64,000 bases of DNA from Hansfordia pulvinata (taxonomy: Eukaryota > Ascomycota > Sordariomycetes > Xylariales), in contig BJKQ01000001.1 of assembly GCA_006538405.1 (NCBI GenBank), positions 806,001 through 870,000 of the forward strand. Direction: 5' to 3'. Position 1 is the first letter of the stretch. Each line of letters begins with the position of its first letter. The position numbers were made by a program, and so were the translations under genes. This document shows positions 1 to 13,980 of the stretch, in pieces. The notes under the pieces were generated by a model, which saw nothing but the letters and a program-made list of their open reading frames with translations, was not told the DNA's origin and did not search any database.

Positions 1-3000
1 GTTGCTCTCAACTGGACAGGGGCTTGGGTCTTGGCGGAAAAACTCGACACAGAGGCCCAAGAGCCCTGACAGAATGGAAGACTGGTCAGCAAGACCAAGG
101 CGACGGAACGGGCCGTGGCAAGCCCCAATCTAGAGGCGGCACAGGACGCTTACCAGCAAGAATGGAAACGGTCCATCCAAATATAAGGTTCCTGCCAGGG
201 CCGTAGAAGTAGGTTTGCGACAGCCGGACGGTGACTGGAGCTGCAAGGATACCGATGGTGCACAACTGGAAGGCCCCATACAGATCCAGATCCACCGCGC
301 CTAGAGCGGGCATCAGCAAACAGTGAGACAAATGGACGTGTGCTGACGAATATACTCACCGTCCACGTGCACGGCCGCGAGCGTGATGGCATGCAGAGCA
401 GCGACGACGGGAACAAGGAGCGCGACACCGACGCAAGGGTCTCGAATCATGGGATGTTTGCGGGCGAGGACACAGGCAACGACGAGAACATAGTACCTAC
501 GATGCAGAGGGTACGGGGTCAGCTAAGCACATGCGACGGCGCCAGAGTGGGCGGCGTTGAGAGATGCAGAGCAGCGGTGTTTGGCAGCGTGGCAGCGGTC
601 CCCACCAAGACAAGAGCTACTAGGGAGGGGTGCCATGTTGGCTGAGGGGCCATCTCAGACTTACAGAAAGCGCGAGCCAGGGCCGTACTGGCCCGAGACA
701 GGCCAGGCGCAGACAACTTGGAGGACATCGTCAGGGTTGGCAAAGGGAGACTGGTCTTGACGGGCGAGCACGGCATGGGAGAGGTGCGAAGGGGGGACAG
801 CTAGCGGCATATGGAGAGCGGCGAGACCGGCCGAGTCTCTGGTGGCAGGGCAAGAGATCGATCAGATGAAGCCGGTTGACGGGTGGAGCGGGCGAGCCAT
901 AGGAAACGCCGGGGAGGAGAGGGCGCGAAGATGGCCGGTCTTGTAAGCATGAAAGCGCGGGTGAGATGGGACGGCGTGAAGCGGAATGGTGCAAGTCTCA
1001 AAGCAACGATTGCAGATCTATGCGGCCGGAGAGGCCATGAGGCGCAAAGACGAGGGCGAGGCCGAGGGCGCGCTCAGAGAGGGATGGGGGGGTCAACCGG
1101 CGGATAGCTCAGGGGCGCAGGCCGTGCGTGGCAGGTGGATGGGTGGAAGAGGGCAAGCTTTGCATGCGATCCGAGGCTGGGCGAGGTGCCGACTGTGGTT
1201 GGAGCACGCAGGTGAAGCGTGGAGGAGGGAGGGGGTTCGGGCGCGGGCTAGTTGAGGCAGGTATTGCAGCAAAGCAGCGACGACGAATTGGGCCGCAGGT
1301 GAGTGAGATTGGACAGACAGGACAGCGGAGGTGAGGCGAGATGACACGGTGGGACGGCGGTTGGTGACCGAACGTGGGCGATGAGGCTCTTTCAGGGCGG
1401 TAGGACTCGGACTCCAGAGGCAGGCGCGAGCGACGGGCGTACGAGTACTCGCACAGGCGGCGCGTCGTTACTGCCTTCCCGGGCTGTCTGTGTCTGTGTG
1501 TCTGACCTGAGGTATGGTAGGTAGGTACGAGATACCTGTACCGAATAATAAGGTAATTGGTAATACCTAAGGTAATAAATAATCCGACCTCATTCGGGTC
1601 CAGCGTTAACCTCCGTTCGGCCTCAGATACGAGTACCTACATCAATGTGTGTCACGAAGCAGACGTGGAGAGCATACCTAGGTAGCAGAGCGAGCGATCG
1701 ACTACAGGGTTGAAACCTTGGCGACTGTGCCAATTCTTTCTGGTGGGATTAACCGACACCATCACAGCAAAAATGCGAGGTTGGGCGATTCGGGGTTCAT
1801 TTGTTGGCTTGCTGCCCTGGCATCCCTCCCGTATTCCGGGCTCTCTGTGGCGGAGCTGACTGACTGACATCCATTTGGAGCACAGGACGCCTGCACGCTG
1901 ACAGGTTTCGGCTTTCAGCCCGCCTCCCGAGGAACCAGCTCAAGTTAGACCAGATCGAGGGTATTGGATCTCCAAACACAATACGAGTATCTCTTTAGCG
2001 AAGCCAAGCGCCCTGGCGATGCCGTCCCACCTCACCGAGGTACGGCGATGCCTCATCCGCCCTGAGGCTTCCCGCGCGGCGACGAGGCAGGGACAAGGGG
2101 GCCAAGCCCTCCGATAAGGCAATGCAGCACGTGAACAGCTGCTCCCCCAGATCGAGGGACCTGGGGTGGATGGGGCGCATTGCATGGGCGAACGGCTGCA
2201 TCTCCAGCTGGCACGGCGCGGGTCGATTTCCACGCGTTCCAACGTCCCGGCGGGCAGGCAGTCTATGTTCTTGGCTACATACATACCATGTACCTCCAGG
2301 GTTAGATACCTGAGTAGATATCTCAGGTAGACCTCAGGTAAGTTTACTCCGTAGGTAAACTTAACAGTTCAGGTCGGTCAGCACCAGCCAACTGGGGAAA
2401 CCGCTCCCTCCATGAATGGATGCATGAGTCCAGTGCGAGTGCTCGCTAATACGGACATAGTCAGGCACTAAGTTGAAAACAATCGGCCTCGGCAGCTTCA
2501 GCAATGACGATGGGCGGGGCAGCTGAGCTTTTAGCCTCCCCCCGTAGCCCCGTATCCTCACGATACTCCCCCGTCTTCCCCAGTTTAGCCACCGATCACC
2601 CCGGCCATGCGCGCCATCCACGCCATCTACGATGCCCGCCGTGGCTGTGTTGGCCGCGGATACCCAAGCGTACCAAGTTGTTTGCTCCGTAGATCTCCCC
2701 CCAATACTCGTGACCTAACAACCCGGACGAAGACATACCCAGCCGTGCCACCACGATCTGTGGCGCCGCACCGAGCACCAAGTCGCTCCGACAGCGCGAT
2801 GCGTGGCGGGTATTGGTACGCGTAATTGTTCTACGTTCCTCTCCGTGTCTGCGATATGACGATGATGGCTTTCGAGTATGCAGAAGTTCTTGACACCCGA
2901 GCTGGGCATGCGCTGCTTGCCATGGGGAAGCCTGTTGAGGCTGGACGCAGAGGCAGGAGGTCAAGATGCTGTTCTATCAGGCAAGGACGAGCCCTTCCGA

Positions 3001-5345
3001 GTCTTCTACAGCATGCAGCAAAGCATTTCGAGGATGTAGGGACACTCCGTTGACACATTTTGTTCAGAATATTGCTGGTTGCCAATTGAGCATAGGTAGG
3101 CAAACCTTACAGGTACCAACCGGCACCCAGAATCTTTGATGGGGAAGTAGCAATGATTGATGAGCGCACCGCCGGCCGACAGACGCCTACTTTGCGCGCA
3201 GATATGTATGCCGTGATGAGTCGCATCCGTACACAGATTGGCCAACTACTTTGCTTGACCTCGCGAGCCGTGGCCACATCTTACATCTCCATCGTCTCTT
3301 TGGGCAGTGGTTTATCGCGATGGATGAGGGCCCCCTCCGGAAGTGACTGAAGTAGACGACGGCGTTCACCAGCCATTGCTGTTCCACTATTCATGACCTG
3401 GCATGGGCATCACCGGTCAAGTCGGTAATCTGGGCTTAAAATCCAGGTTCCAAGACGACGCAATGGGTGTGTCGAAGAGAAGCTATTGGCCTAAGAGACA
3501 TGAGCGCTGAAGAAGAACACACAACAGACGAGGCTGGGACAGCCGGAGAAGCGCATCCAGGAGCCTGCCGAATGTGATCTCAAGCCGCACCGAATGCAGT
3601 GGTCTCATCGCGAAGCTTTAGATGCAGCGTGCTGGCTTGATGAGAACCATGGCGATTGCTTTCTTGGATATGGCGGCTGGGTTCAATTGGCAGTCCACTG
3701 TGGAATGCCTACGGTAGATGAGGCATGACAGAGCATTGGGCTGCGAGACGGATACGCACCTGGTCCCTTTCGTCTGGCGTAATTGCTCGGCAAATACAAG
3801 CTATATTGCGAGGATAGCTCGCAGGCATGAGTGGCTTTCATGTAATTGTTCCATCGGATCAGAATGCAGCTGACGGATACTCGCTTCGCTGGAATCGGTT
3901 CCGATTCTTGAGGTAGTCTGAGATGATGGTGGCCATGGGCCGTTGGGAGAAAGAGAGAGGAAGCGATGGCCGCTCCAGAGCAGTTGAAATTTGCACCACG
4001 TAGCCCGTAGGCCGAAGGGATGGTTTGCACATGGGCTGCGCGCCGGAAGAGAGTCATCATGAATGAGAGATAATCTGGATGGGAGGGGCTGCTGGGAGGG
4101 CTATGTTATCCAGGGCCCGGCGGGCGGCTGTGCAAACTCAGCACCCCTGCAACGTGACACTTCAGAGACACTGGAAGACATCCCCCACCCCCGCCAGCTC
4201 ACACGACACTGGGGGGGCACGTGGTCGGTCCTCGCCGTTTCTCTGGGATGCCAAGGAGAGGCCCAGAAGGCCGAGAAAGCCCTGCAGCGTGCCTTGCAAC
4301 AGTTTACATAACCGGTAGGTAAGTGATACGGGGCTTATTACTTGCTTGATGCTGCACTGGCTGGCTCGAAACCCGTCGGTCCTTGTGGTAATAAGTCCTG
4401 CCCCTGCATCGCCTCCCCAGCCCCAGAGATATGGGTATCGTAGGTACCTCACGATACCCACCTTACCTACTTGCGCGTATCTGCGGTTGGTAGGTAGGCA
4501 CGTAGGTAAGTAGTGGAGTTCGGTTGGCGAGACCCGCCCAAGCTTTTGCCTGTCGCTGGTGAGAGCGGCAACGTCAGATGGATTCATGGTCTGTCTCATG
4601 GAAACAGCGCTGTCAGGTTGAAGCTCGATGCTGCTTGGATCATCAGGTTGACTGGAGTACCAGCGAGTACTCGGCCGACGTACATCTGGTGTCATTCAAT
4701 GAAATGTCTGGCGTTTCGCGCTACATGCATGCAATTGCATAAAAAAGGCAAGGCGGCACTAATGAAGGTATCACCGCCGTGCCTTCCTGAATTGCCATCC
4801 ACATCAATGATGAGTGCAGTTGAGGTTGGGTCTTCCAGTCGTGCTGTCCTTGCTGCAAGAGGTACGTACTGATGAGACACAACCAAGCGAAACTGGGAAG
4901 GAAGGGACCTTGGACGGCATCCGGTGCACTGTGACATTGGATGATGCTGGCGGCTAAACGCTCATGTGTGGGATGCATGGAACCCAGTCGGCGATCCGGC
5001 CAGCAATCCGGCCTCATCACCGCGCACCAATTTCTCCCTGCCGTCAGCCTCCCCCCAACCCCACAGGCCTAGCTACCTAGTTAGCCATTTTGACACCCGG
5101 CCCAGGGCCAACACTCGTACTTCTCTCTCCGTTGATGGATCCAGGGCTATCGACAGCCGCGACTACTTCTAGACCCCGTCGGCTTCCACGCCGCCCGCCC
5201 GCCTTTTCTCACTGTCTCATGGCCTCGACGTTCTTGGCCCAACGCCAGCTTCAGAGTTGCTCGTCCGTCGCGCGCACGCCGCCTTGCGTGCCCACGATCT
5301 CCCTGCTCCTCTTGCCTGCCCGTTAGCCGCGTCCTCGCCCTCACA
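1..5345. other. Gene-free stretch, about 5.3 kb
   Basis: I could not support any gene here. The open frames on both strands are short, overlap in several frames and show no family motif, signal peptide or plausible splice chain. The left part (1-1,500) is GC-rich and purine-biased. Between 1,500 and 2,350 there are strings of GGTAGGTA/TACCTACC and TACGAGTA (1,440, 1,628, 1,982). More GGTAGGTA strings lie at 4,440-4,515. The last 300 bases before 5,346 are pyrimidine-rich and probably form the 5' leader or promoter of the ion transporter gene. Confidence 0.6.
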
Positions 5346-7947
5346 ATGTCGCCGCCCGCGCTGCTCTCGTCCAGAGCTGAGCCGGATCTGACCGACACCA
5401 GTCCGATCCGCGAATGGCGATCCATTGTCACCCTTGTCGTCTTCGTCGTCACCAGTAGGTCCTCCTTCGCCGGTGCGCCCATTCGCCACCGCCGCGCCCT
5501 CTCTGCCCCCAAGCCGCGCCTCTCGACGCGCCAGCCCCAGCCCGCCCATGGTTATTGACCCCAGCTCCAGACATCATCGTGCTGTTCCCCTTTCATATCA
5601 CCGTATATGTCCCCTGGCCGCTATGGAATGCTTGGCGCGATTTGCTCGCCTGGATGCGCATCACGGCCCCTCGCCATTCGGGCCCGGCCGCTTCCCGTCC
5701 CGGCTCCCAGAGCCGCTCTGCATCGGCATCCAGCGCCAGAGCTGTAGAGCTGGACCCGGTAGTCCAGGAACCAGAGACCCGCACCAAGCACCTGCACTTC
5801 CCCATGGACATGGTCACCGCCCCCCTGATCGCTGATCTGTTCCTGCTGGCCATTTTGGCCATCGGCCGCGACGAGGTCAAGGCCGGCACGCTTGGCGCGA
5901 ACAACATCCAGCCAATTGACATCATGGCCTTCTTCTTCACCCTCGCCTACATTGCCATCTCCATTGACGCGTCTGGTCTCATTCGCTACCTGGCGTTCAA
6001 AGTCCTGACCTGGGGCGGCAAAGTTGGCCATCGGCTGTTTTTCTTTCTATATGCCTTCTTCTTCTGCCTTGGCACCTTCATTGGCAACGACCCGATCATC
6101 CTTTCAGGGACCGCCTTTCTGGCATACATGACGCGCGTCTCTGCCAACATCGTCCACCCTCGTGCTTGGATCTATTCCCAGTTTGCAGTCGCCAATATCG
6201 CGTCCGCGATTCTCGTCTCCTCGAACCCCACCAATTTGGTCTTGGCTGGGGCGTTTCAGATCGCTTTCATCGAGTACACTGCCAACATGATTGTACCGGT
6301 TGTTCTCACGGCCCTGTTCTTGTTTCCCTTCTTGCTCTACATTATCTTTGCCGACGAGGCACTGATCCCGCTCAAAATCGAGATTCACGACTTGCCCCAG
6401 CATTTGAAAGACAAGAAGCCGGTGAACCCAAATATTCCCAATGCCCGTGGAAACGCCGAGCAGGAGGAGAACGATCAAGGCGACGACAAGGGCGACAAGC
6501 AGCTGTCCCTGGAGGAAATCATGAACCCGTTTCTGGACAAGAAAGGCGCCGCCTTTGGCGCGCTCATTATGGCCGCCACTCTCATCACCCTCTTGGCTGT
6601 CAACGCCGCCCGCCAGGACGAGGATGAGATCTCGGTGTACTGGGTGACCCTTCCGGCTGCCTTTGTCATGTTCGTGTACGATTTAGCCGCCGGGTGGCTC
6701 GGAAGACACCAAACCCGCGAGATCGCCGAAAATGGACGGAGAGATATCCAGATAGCTCGACAAAGAGCCCAAGAAGAAAGGGAAGCCCGGGAAGCATCAG
6801 AACAGAGGGAAGAGGACGTGTCTGACCTCGAAGACCTGGCCTCGGAAAACAACGCGCGTGGACCGGGCCCCGTGCTCATGATCTCGGAGCCGAGCGATGG
6901 CTTGGAAACCCTCGTGGCTCCCACGCCCGACAATCCAGCAGTCATGGTTGAGCCGGACGCGGAACAGGGCTCACAAGAAGGGCGCGAGAAGCCCGGCGAG
7001 GTCCAAGAGCCGCTACGCGACGCGTCTCGCACGCCTTCAAGCGGGCGGGCCTTGTTGGAACCAGACGACAAGCCACAGGCGGGTAGGCCGTCCCTTAGCG
7101 CATCGAGCTCTCAAATCGGGCACGATTCGATCACGACAGCTCTCGATGACTCTCCGCGGGCATCTTCGCAGACGCAGCCCGCCGAGCAAGTCAGTGAAAA
7201 GCAGCAGGCGGGTGCCGACAACACTGATCTCGAAAGAACGGACATCACGAAAGAAGCTTCTGGTCACGGCCAAGATCAGCGTGCGACGCTGGTGTCGCTC
7301 TCCAAGAAAGCCTATCGTTGGTGTCAGGAGACATTCCCGACTTCGACTGCAGTCATATCCCACCTCCCTTTTGCACTTGTGCCTTTCGCCTTCTCCATGT
7401 TCGTGTTGGTTCAGGCGCTGGTGACGAAAGGATGGGTGCCGGTCTTTGCTTGGGGCTGGCACCACTGGGTTCTTCGGACAGGGACCGTGGGCGCCATCGG
7501 CGGCATGGGCTTCTTGTCTGTAATTCTTTGCAACGTAGGTTCGACCACGCCAAGCAGCAACCTCTACAGAGTACTGACACGCAGCAGTTTGCGGGGACCA
7601 ACATTGGCACGACGATATTGCTGTCTCGTGTCATCCAATCATGGGTGCAGATCCACGAGCATGGAAACGATCCCATTTCTCAACGCACATTCTGGGCCAC
7701 AGTGTACAGCATGGCCATTGGAGTCAACTATGGGGCGTTCAGCACGGCGTTCAGCGCCTCTCTTGCTGGACTCCTCTGGCGCGATATCTTATTCCGGAAA
7801 CACATCAAGCTGAGCAGTCTCGAGTTTGCGCGTGTCAATCTGCCCATCATTGCTATTGCCATGACGATTGGCTGTGCCGTGCTCGTGGGCCAGGTTTACA
7901 TCACACGGACTGATGACCCGTACACAGGGGAAATTATCATCGACTGA
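5346..7947 (+). CDS. ArsB/NhaD-type (ion transporter superfamily) permease
   Basis: Three exons: 5346-5454, 5565-7534 and 7585-7947, with GTAGGT donors; the last acceptor could be three bases later. The start is the ATG at 5346. The product is about 812 residues with many hydrophobic helices. Two signature loops of the arsenite permease/citrate/NhaD fold are visible: SSNPTNLVLAG in the first half and GTNIGTTILL just after the second intron. A polar, charged linker of about 190 residues (near residues 425-617) divides the membrane domain into two halves, as often seen in fungal members. By family it should move an anion or exchange cations across a membrane; the substrate cannot be read from the sequence. 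Neither neighbour is an arsenic-resistance gene, so calling it an arsenite pump is not justified. Confidence 0.87.
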
Positions 7948-10900
7948 TCTGCAGGGTCGGCGAACGACGACACGACTTGACATGATTCGAGATACCAGCA
8001 TTATAGAGTTGAAAAGTTGATTGATTTTGAGCCATTTTAGAACAGCAAATCATTATCTTCCCCTCGACACTTCCAGTCTGAAAAAGCTACTCGTGGGCGA
8101 TCGTTTGAGTATGAATGGGCAAAGTCTGATAGCAGACCGAGTCTCTCTCACATACATGCAAGCTGCTTCAAGGTGGTAGATTGCCGGGCACTGGACTTAT
8201 GATCCCGCTCCACGAGCGAGGATTATGATTGCCGGCTTTGCGGGCGTCGTCGCGACACTCCAACCCGAAAAGTTACGAAGAACCGCAGTAACGTGAGCTT
8301 GGCTGGAATGATCCATCTGGTACTGCTTACTTTATCTCTGGCATGTGCCCTGTTCGAGCCACTTGTTTATGGATCAGCTCTTGCCACGACGACAATGCTC
8401 CTTGGACGGCATCAAACGCGGCTTATTACCCCGATCATTCGAGGTCCTAATTCAGAAGAGGGCTAGGCGAAGATGCGACCTCGCCCACCAGCGAACGTAT
8501 CCAGGAATCTTCTCGCGAAATCGCTGCTCGTTGGAACACTGGGGCAGTACCTTGGACATTCGGGCCATAAATCACTGCCGCAGCAAGCCGCGACTACCCT
8601 GGTACGTGCCCATTGTGGAGGGAAGGAAAAGTGGTGGCCCCTCGAGGATCTCGCGAGATCGGGGAGGCAATCGACGTTTTGTTCTCCCTCCCCCGCTGAT
8701 GATTGACGCCTACCCTTGGAAGGATTCCTGGGGGGGGGGGGGGGACTGGAGGCGCAGGGCGCCAGTCACCTGAGCCTCGACGGGCCAACCGTTCCGTCGG
8801 CTTGGTCATATTTTTGACTGTCGCTTTCCACCTGGGTGACGTCGGGCCATCCCGCATCCATCCGGAAGGTCATGCGCGACAGCGAAGACGCGCGAGGGCT
8901 TCGATCTGACCGATTGCGCCCTGGGAGCGCCCCGTTTCCAAACTTGGGTGGTGCTGACCGATTCGCTCCATGACTTCCTCATGGTTGAACCACCCGTTTG
9001 GGGCTCACTCCAGTACCATGCACGTAGCCAGGCCGAGTGATGTGTGATGTAAAGTTGCCTGCGTAGTGGGACAAACAGAGGAGCGCCCACGTGGGCGGTT
9101 GTCTCTCGGGTGCCGCGGTCAAACACCCGTGGCCTGGGCCTACGAGGCGGCGGGGCCGTGTGTTTGCCAACCAGCCCTTCTCTCTACGCTACCTGCCTGA
9201 CGACTACCTACGGTAGAGAGAGGATGGAGAGGCCAAAGGGAGACATTGAAGGAGCGCCAGCCGGGCAGTGGTTGGATCTAGGCTTGTATACGGTGTTTAC
9301 GTCAGAGACCTGTTGACCACTGATCTCGATCGGGTAAGAGGGTCCCCTTTCTCTCGCGCCTCGGAAAGCAGAGAGGGCTTCGCCTTGCCGGTCGCATCTT
9401 CTTGTGAGTCGCAATAGGAAAACCAAGAGCGAGGGGGCGGGCGGGGAGGTTCGAACAATTCCAGGCGAGAAGAAGAAGGAGGGAAGGGGCGGCGCGCCAC
9501 AAACACGCGCGCCCTGTGGCGTTTGGAGCATCGCATGACATCACGCCGGCTTGCTGGCTTGGGGGAGGGGAGTCGGATGTAGTGAGGCGGCGCAGAGACG
9601 AGCCGCGATTATCGTGAGGGGGGCAGGGGAGAGACCGACGACTGGAGTGAGTGAGTGAGTGAGTGAGTGACTCCATCGTGGACCCTTGACTGCCCAGTGT
9701 TGCTGCGCCTCGGCCTCGAGCCTGCCTGCCTGCCTGCCCGCCCGCCCGTCACACCCCCACCCCGTCTTTGCCCTCCCCTCTCTTCCTCTACTCGTACGGA
9801 GTTTCAATTAGTACTCGTATGGGAGTCCCTTTGTCACTCGCGTCCTGGACCTGCAGGTGCTCGGATGCGGGTGGGCTGCCTTGATCAGAACCCCAACCTC
9901 TGGTTGATTAGCGCCGGGGGCCAGGCAGGTGACCGGCCGGCCCGTGGGCCCGTGGAGATGTGCACTCGACTGTCTGTTTGGTCTGTTTGGGCCCAGTACG
10001 AGTACCGGACCCGCGCCTCTTTGGCTGTTCGCGGGGACCGTGGACGAGCACGAGTGGAGGGCAACACTCCATGCCAAGGTCATATTTTCAGTCTTGTAGG
10101 CAATCGTCTCGATCATCAAACGGTCAGTTTTCGGTGGTTGTCAAGGGCGAGGAGGCAGTCGTGCAGATACCTACATACAACAACCTACCTCGTACGAGTA
10201 TGAACGGGCACATGTATTTCGAGACGAGATGCACAGACCCCGACAAATTGAGGGGAGAGGGGTACTCACTCCCGTCGTACGGAGTAGAAGACAGTTCAGT
10301 GGGGCGCGGAGAAGCACGGGACGGCATTTCAACTTTGCCCATGTCAACAAGCCTGTCTTTGCGCCAGGCCGGGCCGGCATGTCGGGTGCGAGAGGCTTAT
10401 CGCCAGGATCCACGGGGGGAACATCCAATGGATGGTCTCCTCCCAAACACGAGTAGGGACGAAGCGTAGTAGATAGATAAGCCAGGTTCGATGCTATCTC
10501 GCTTTATTACTACATGTCCCTACAGTACAAGTACCCGAGGGAGCAAGTGGATGGATGGAAAGATAACAGAGCGCGAGACGGACGAGACGGACAAGGGAGA
10601 CGGAAGCCTGTTTCCCGTTTCGATTACTGAGCCTCCTATCAAATGATCTTCCAACTGACCTACATGTACTACCTTACGTGCATTATGTGGTAGGTACTAC
10701 TCAACACACGATGATTGCACCGCAGCCCTCCACTGGCTTCAAAGAGGCGCCAGAGGATCGCGCCAGAAGGACCCGTCCACACGCCAGACTTGGAAGATGG
10801 AGCGAGACAACACTGCCCTGCCACTACTCGCAGCCTACCTACGGTGCATACCTCGGAGTACGCGTACGAGTAGTCGTAGTCATCCACGCGCGCGTGGACC

Positions 10901-13273
10901 TCACTCGGTAGCCGCCTGGCTTGGTTCCGTCATTTCCGGTCCACAATCCGCCTTGATGACAGTCGCCATTCGCGCCGCCCCGAGGCGGCCAATGATGCGT
11001 CCTGGCACGCCCTCTCCTGGCCTGCGCCCCTTTTCATTCGCCCATGCACACCCTCGACCCTTTCCTTGTCTTTGTCATGCGCCGGTCGTCAGGGGCGGAC
11101 AGGCGGACGGCAATCAGCATGGCCTGACTGGAGGAGGAGGAGGGTTGTAGGGGAGGAGGGGGAGGAGGGCACGCACGTGTGAGCGACGGCCGATTGGGCC
11201 GGTCTTCTCTCTGATTACAACGCAAGCACGCACGCACGCACGCACACAGCCTAATAACCCGCGGGATTCCTGGGCACGTCGACGGATGGCCATGATCCCA
11301 TCAAGGTGACACTTTTTGTGGCTGCTGTTGCTGGATCCCGTACGTCCCCGTGTCTCGCTTTCGTCATCCACCTAGAAAGGCACGCCTCTCATGCCGTCCT
11401 GTAGGTCCCTGCAAGCCCACTCACTCACTCCCTTGCACGAGCGAGCTAGTTACCTGCGGATAGTACCTATTCAATCTCCAGACATTACGCAGTACTAGAT
11501 TAGATGGGCACCGCCGATGAACCTGAACCTTGATGAGAACCCGGCGGGCGTTGGTCGGGACAGTAGGTAATAACAAGGCGTAATGTCAAGTCATAGCGAC
11601 CAGCCCAAGGGGTGCTTGATTATGACATGTACTTACCACCCAGCACGAGTTTCGACAAGCAGCATCAAGGTTCTCGGGATCTTTCCGTCAGCAAACGTGC
11701 ATTACGGAGCCGGTTGCGTGACGGTTCCATGACACCAAGGTCCCAACTGGATCTTGAGGTGAGTCTGCTCGGCTCGGTGGGAAGTACGGGAGCTTGTACC
11801 CTTTACCTCCACCCAATGTCCATGTCCACGTCCATGCAGGTGTGCGAGTACATAGCTGCAGGGGAAAAGCCTGGTATCAGGAGTACCCGTACTTGTCCGG
11901 CGCCCCGAGACCCCGCGCGCATGGATCTCTCGCCTAGCGGGCGTTGCTATCTTTGGCATCCCAACCAGCAGCTGCTCCAGCCAGGTACTTACAGTTAGCG
12001 CTGCTTTGATGATTGACGCGATGGGCACGGGGGATGGATGATAAGAGAGTCTCTTGTCTCGCCTCGTCTCGCCTCGCCTCGTGCCGCCTGGACGACCTCG
12101 GCTGTCTTCCAACATTTACACACTCACACAGAGGTACAAGACAGACAGTGCAACTGTGTCGTTTCTCTACCTACTTGCTCAACACGCGCCTCGTCTCTGT
12201 GACCTGATCTCACCCGTGCATCATCATCACCACCACCACCATCATCATCCTCATCATCATCATCCAGCGCGACCAGCCCGGCCAAACAACCCTACGTCAT
12301 ATCCGCAGCAGCGTTATCGATAACAACACTGCGCCCACGCCTGGTACGAGTACGCGCCCGCGCCTGCGCCTTCTCTCGTACGAGCACGCCCGCCCTCCGG
12401 CCCGTCCGTCGCCCGCCTGCCGCCTCCTCGAGTCCCGTCCCGTCTGAGTCACCCGGCCTCGACATCATCGTCACTCATCACTTGGCCGGCCCCGTCACTC
12501 GCCTTGCCCGCTCGGCACCGCCCTGCACACCAGGCATCCTGCCCTGCCCTGCCCTGCCCTGCCCTGCCCTGCCCTGCCCTGCCCTGCCCTGCCCTGCCCT
12601 GCCCTGCCCTGCCCTGCCCTGCCCTGCCCTGCCCTGCCCTGCCCTGTCCTACATACCCAACCGTGACCTTCCTTGCTCAACGCTCGCTCGCTCGCTTCTT
12701 GCCCTGGCCTAGGACTCGGCCCGCTGCTTCGTCTGTCTTTGTCTCTTTTCCGGATGACTGTTTGCACCTGACAACTCCCTACCCGCTTGCCGTTGTCCTC
12801 TCCCCGTCATCGTCATCTTGCACAAAGACGCCTGCTTCCGGACGCTCCACACTACATTAGGTGGTAGACGACACCACTGCATTACGAGTATAGGTACCTA
12901 CCTACCTTATCCTCTTGCTGCCATTCCATGCGATCAACAACAAGAGCAGCAACAACCAACCACCTCCAGCTACATGAACCAGTCGCCTAGTACATACCTA
13001 CCAGGCAGATACCCCTGAACTTGGTCTGCGTCACGCCCCGACGCTGTTTGGCCTTTGCTCGGCCTCAACCCTTCCTTACAACTACCTACCTTAGGCGCAG
13101 CTCATCCACCCAACGTATCTACCTCTTCCTGCCCTACCTAATCTACGTATCACTCCCTACCTACCCGGCCACTGCAGACATCTGCTTGCCATCGGACTCG
13201 AACTCTCGCCTGTAACTCCCATCATCTCGTCTTCACCTAGACTGTACCACCACCCATCAACAACCATCACACC
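7948..13273. other. Gene-free stretch, about 5.3 kb, rich in simple repeats
   Basis: No supported coding region. It holds a G15 run (8730-8744), GTGA repeats near 9646-9669, CCTG/CCCG repeats near 9722-9748, CGCA repeats near 11225-11245, a CAT/CAC tract near 12217-12265 and the GCCCT array at 12541-12650. TACGAGTA or its complement occurs at 9789, 9812, 9997, 10193, 10865, 12345 and 12883. The final kilobase is pyrimidine-rich with TACCTACC strings and probably contains the promoter and leader of the gene starting at 13274. Confidence 0.6.
12541..12650. repeat. GCCCT pentanucleotide array, 22 units
   Basis: Twenty-one perfect GCCCT units run from 12541 to 12645, followed by one variant, GTCCT. 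The minus strand therefore carries 21 GGG tracts separated by two bases (GGGCAGGGCA pattern), a sequence class able to form G-quadruplexes. It lies about 0.6-0.7 kb upstream of the ATG at 13274. Confidence 0.95.
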
Positions 13274-13980
13274 ATGTCGGACTTCCGCGCCGCCTCTCAA
13301 GACTCGAAGCGCTTCAAGGAGCACAAGGCCAAGTGGGCAAAGGGTGCCCGCCCCTCCCCCGGCGTCTTCTTGAGCCCCACCAATACCTTTCTATGCGGCA
13401 GCGACAGCCAGCGCCAGAAGGCCCGTCCTGCCAAGAAGGACATCAGGTTAGCTTCAGCGTCTCCCTCGCCAGTCTTCATTTCGCCCGGTAGACTAACCCA
13501 TAGCCAACTCCCTCCTTCTAAAGTATCCCTGTCGACTATCCTACGCACAACCTCGTCAAGCAGCGCAACGCCCGCTGCTCACCCATACCGCAGAGCCACT
13601 CGCGCGCTCGCTACGCCGCCATGGCCGAGCTGAGCGACCCTAACAATGCCTCCTCATCGCTGCGCGAGCTGCTTCCCTCGCCCTCGTCCCCGATGCCGGA
13701 CGACCGCGCTTTCGCCGCAGACCAGGTACTCTACAGCTTCGACAGCACCGACTCGCCCGGCCGGCCCCTGTCCCTCGACGCCTTCTTCAAGGCCAGTCCC
13801 AAGGAGACGGAGCGCTTCGTCGAGCGCGAGTACGAGATTCTCGACGCCAACGGCGACGCCCTCAAGGGCCGCAAGGCTCGCCGCAACTTGCGCCAGCGCA
13901 GCCCTCGGCCAAATCCAGGCGCCGTTCACCATGCCGCCCGTGACGACGTGCTCGAGGTTGACGGCTTTGAGGTAATCTGA
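13274..13980 (+). CDS. Hypothetical protein, about 209 residues
   Basis: Two exons, 13274-13446 and 13524-13980, joined over a 77-bp intron (donor GTTAGC, acceptor CTAAAG). The splice keeps one frame through VDYPTHNLVKQRNAR and on into the long second exon, which supports the model. The ATG at 13274 sits in a CACACCATGTC context. The N-terminus is basic (KRFKEHKAKWAKGARP), the middle is Ser/Pro-rich and the C-terminus acidic, with no membrane segment or signal peptide. I recognise no domain. The last codons contain a possible donor (GAG|GTAATC) just before the stop, so the C-terminus could extend into a further exon that I cannot identify. Confidence 0.65.

Noticed and set aside
5593..6031. 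Long minus-strand frames within the ion transporter gene
   Set aside because: Antisense shadows of a well-supported membrane protein.
9449..9464. GGTTCGAACAATTCC, similar to a tRNA T-arm
   Set aside because: The flanks do not pair as acceptor or anticodon stems.
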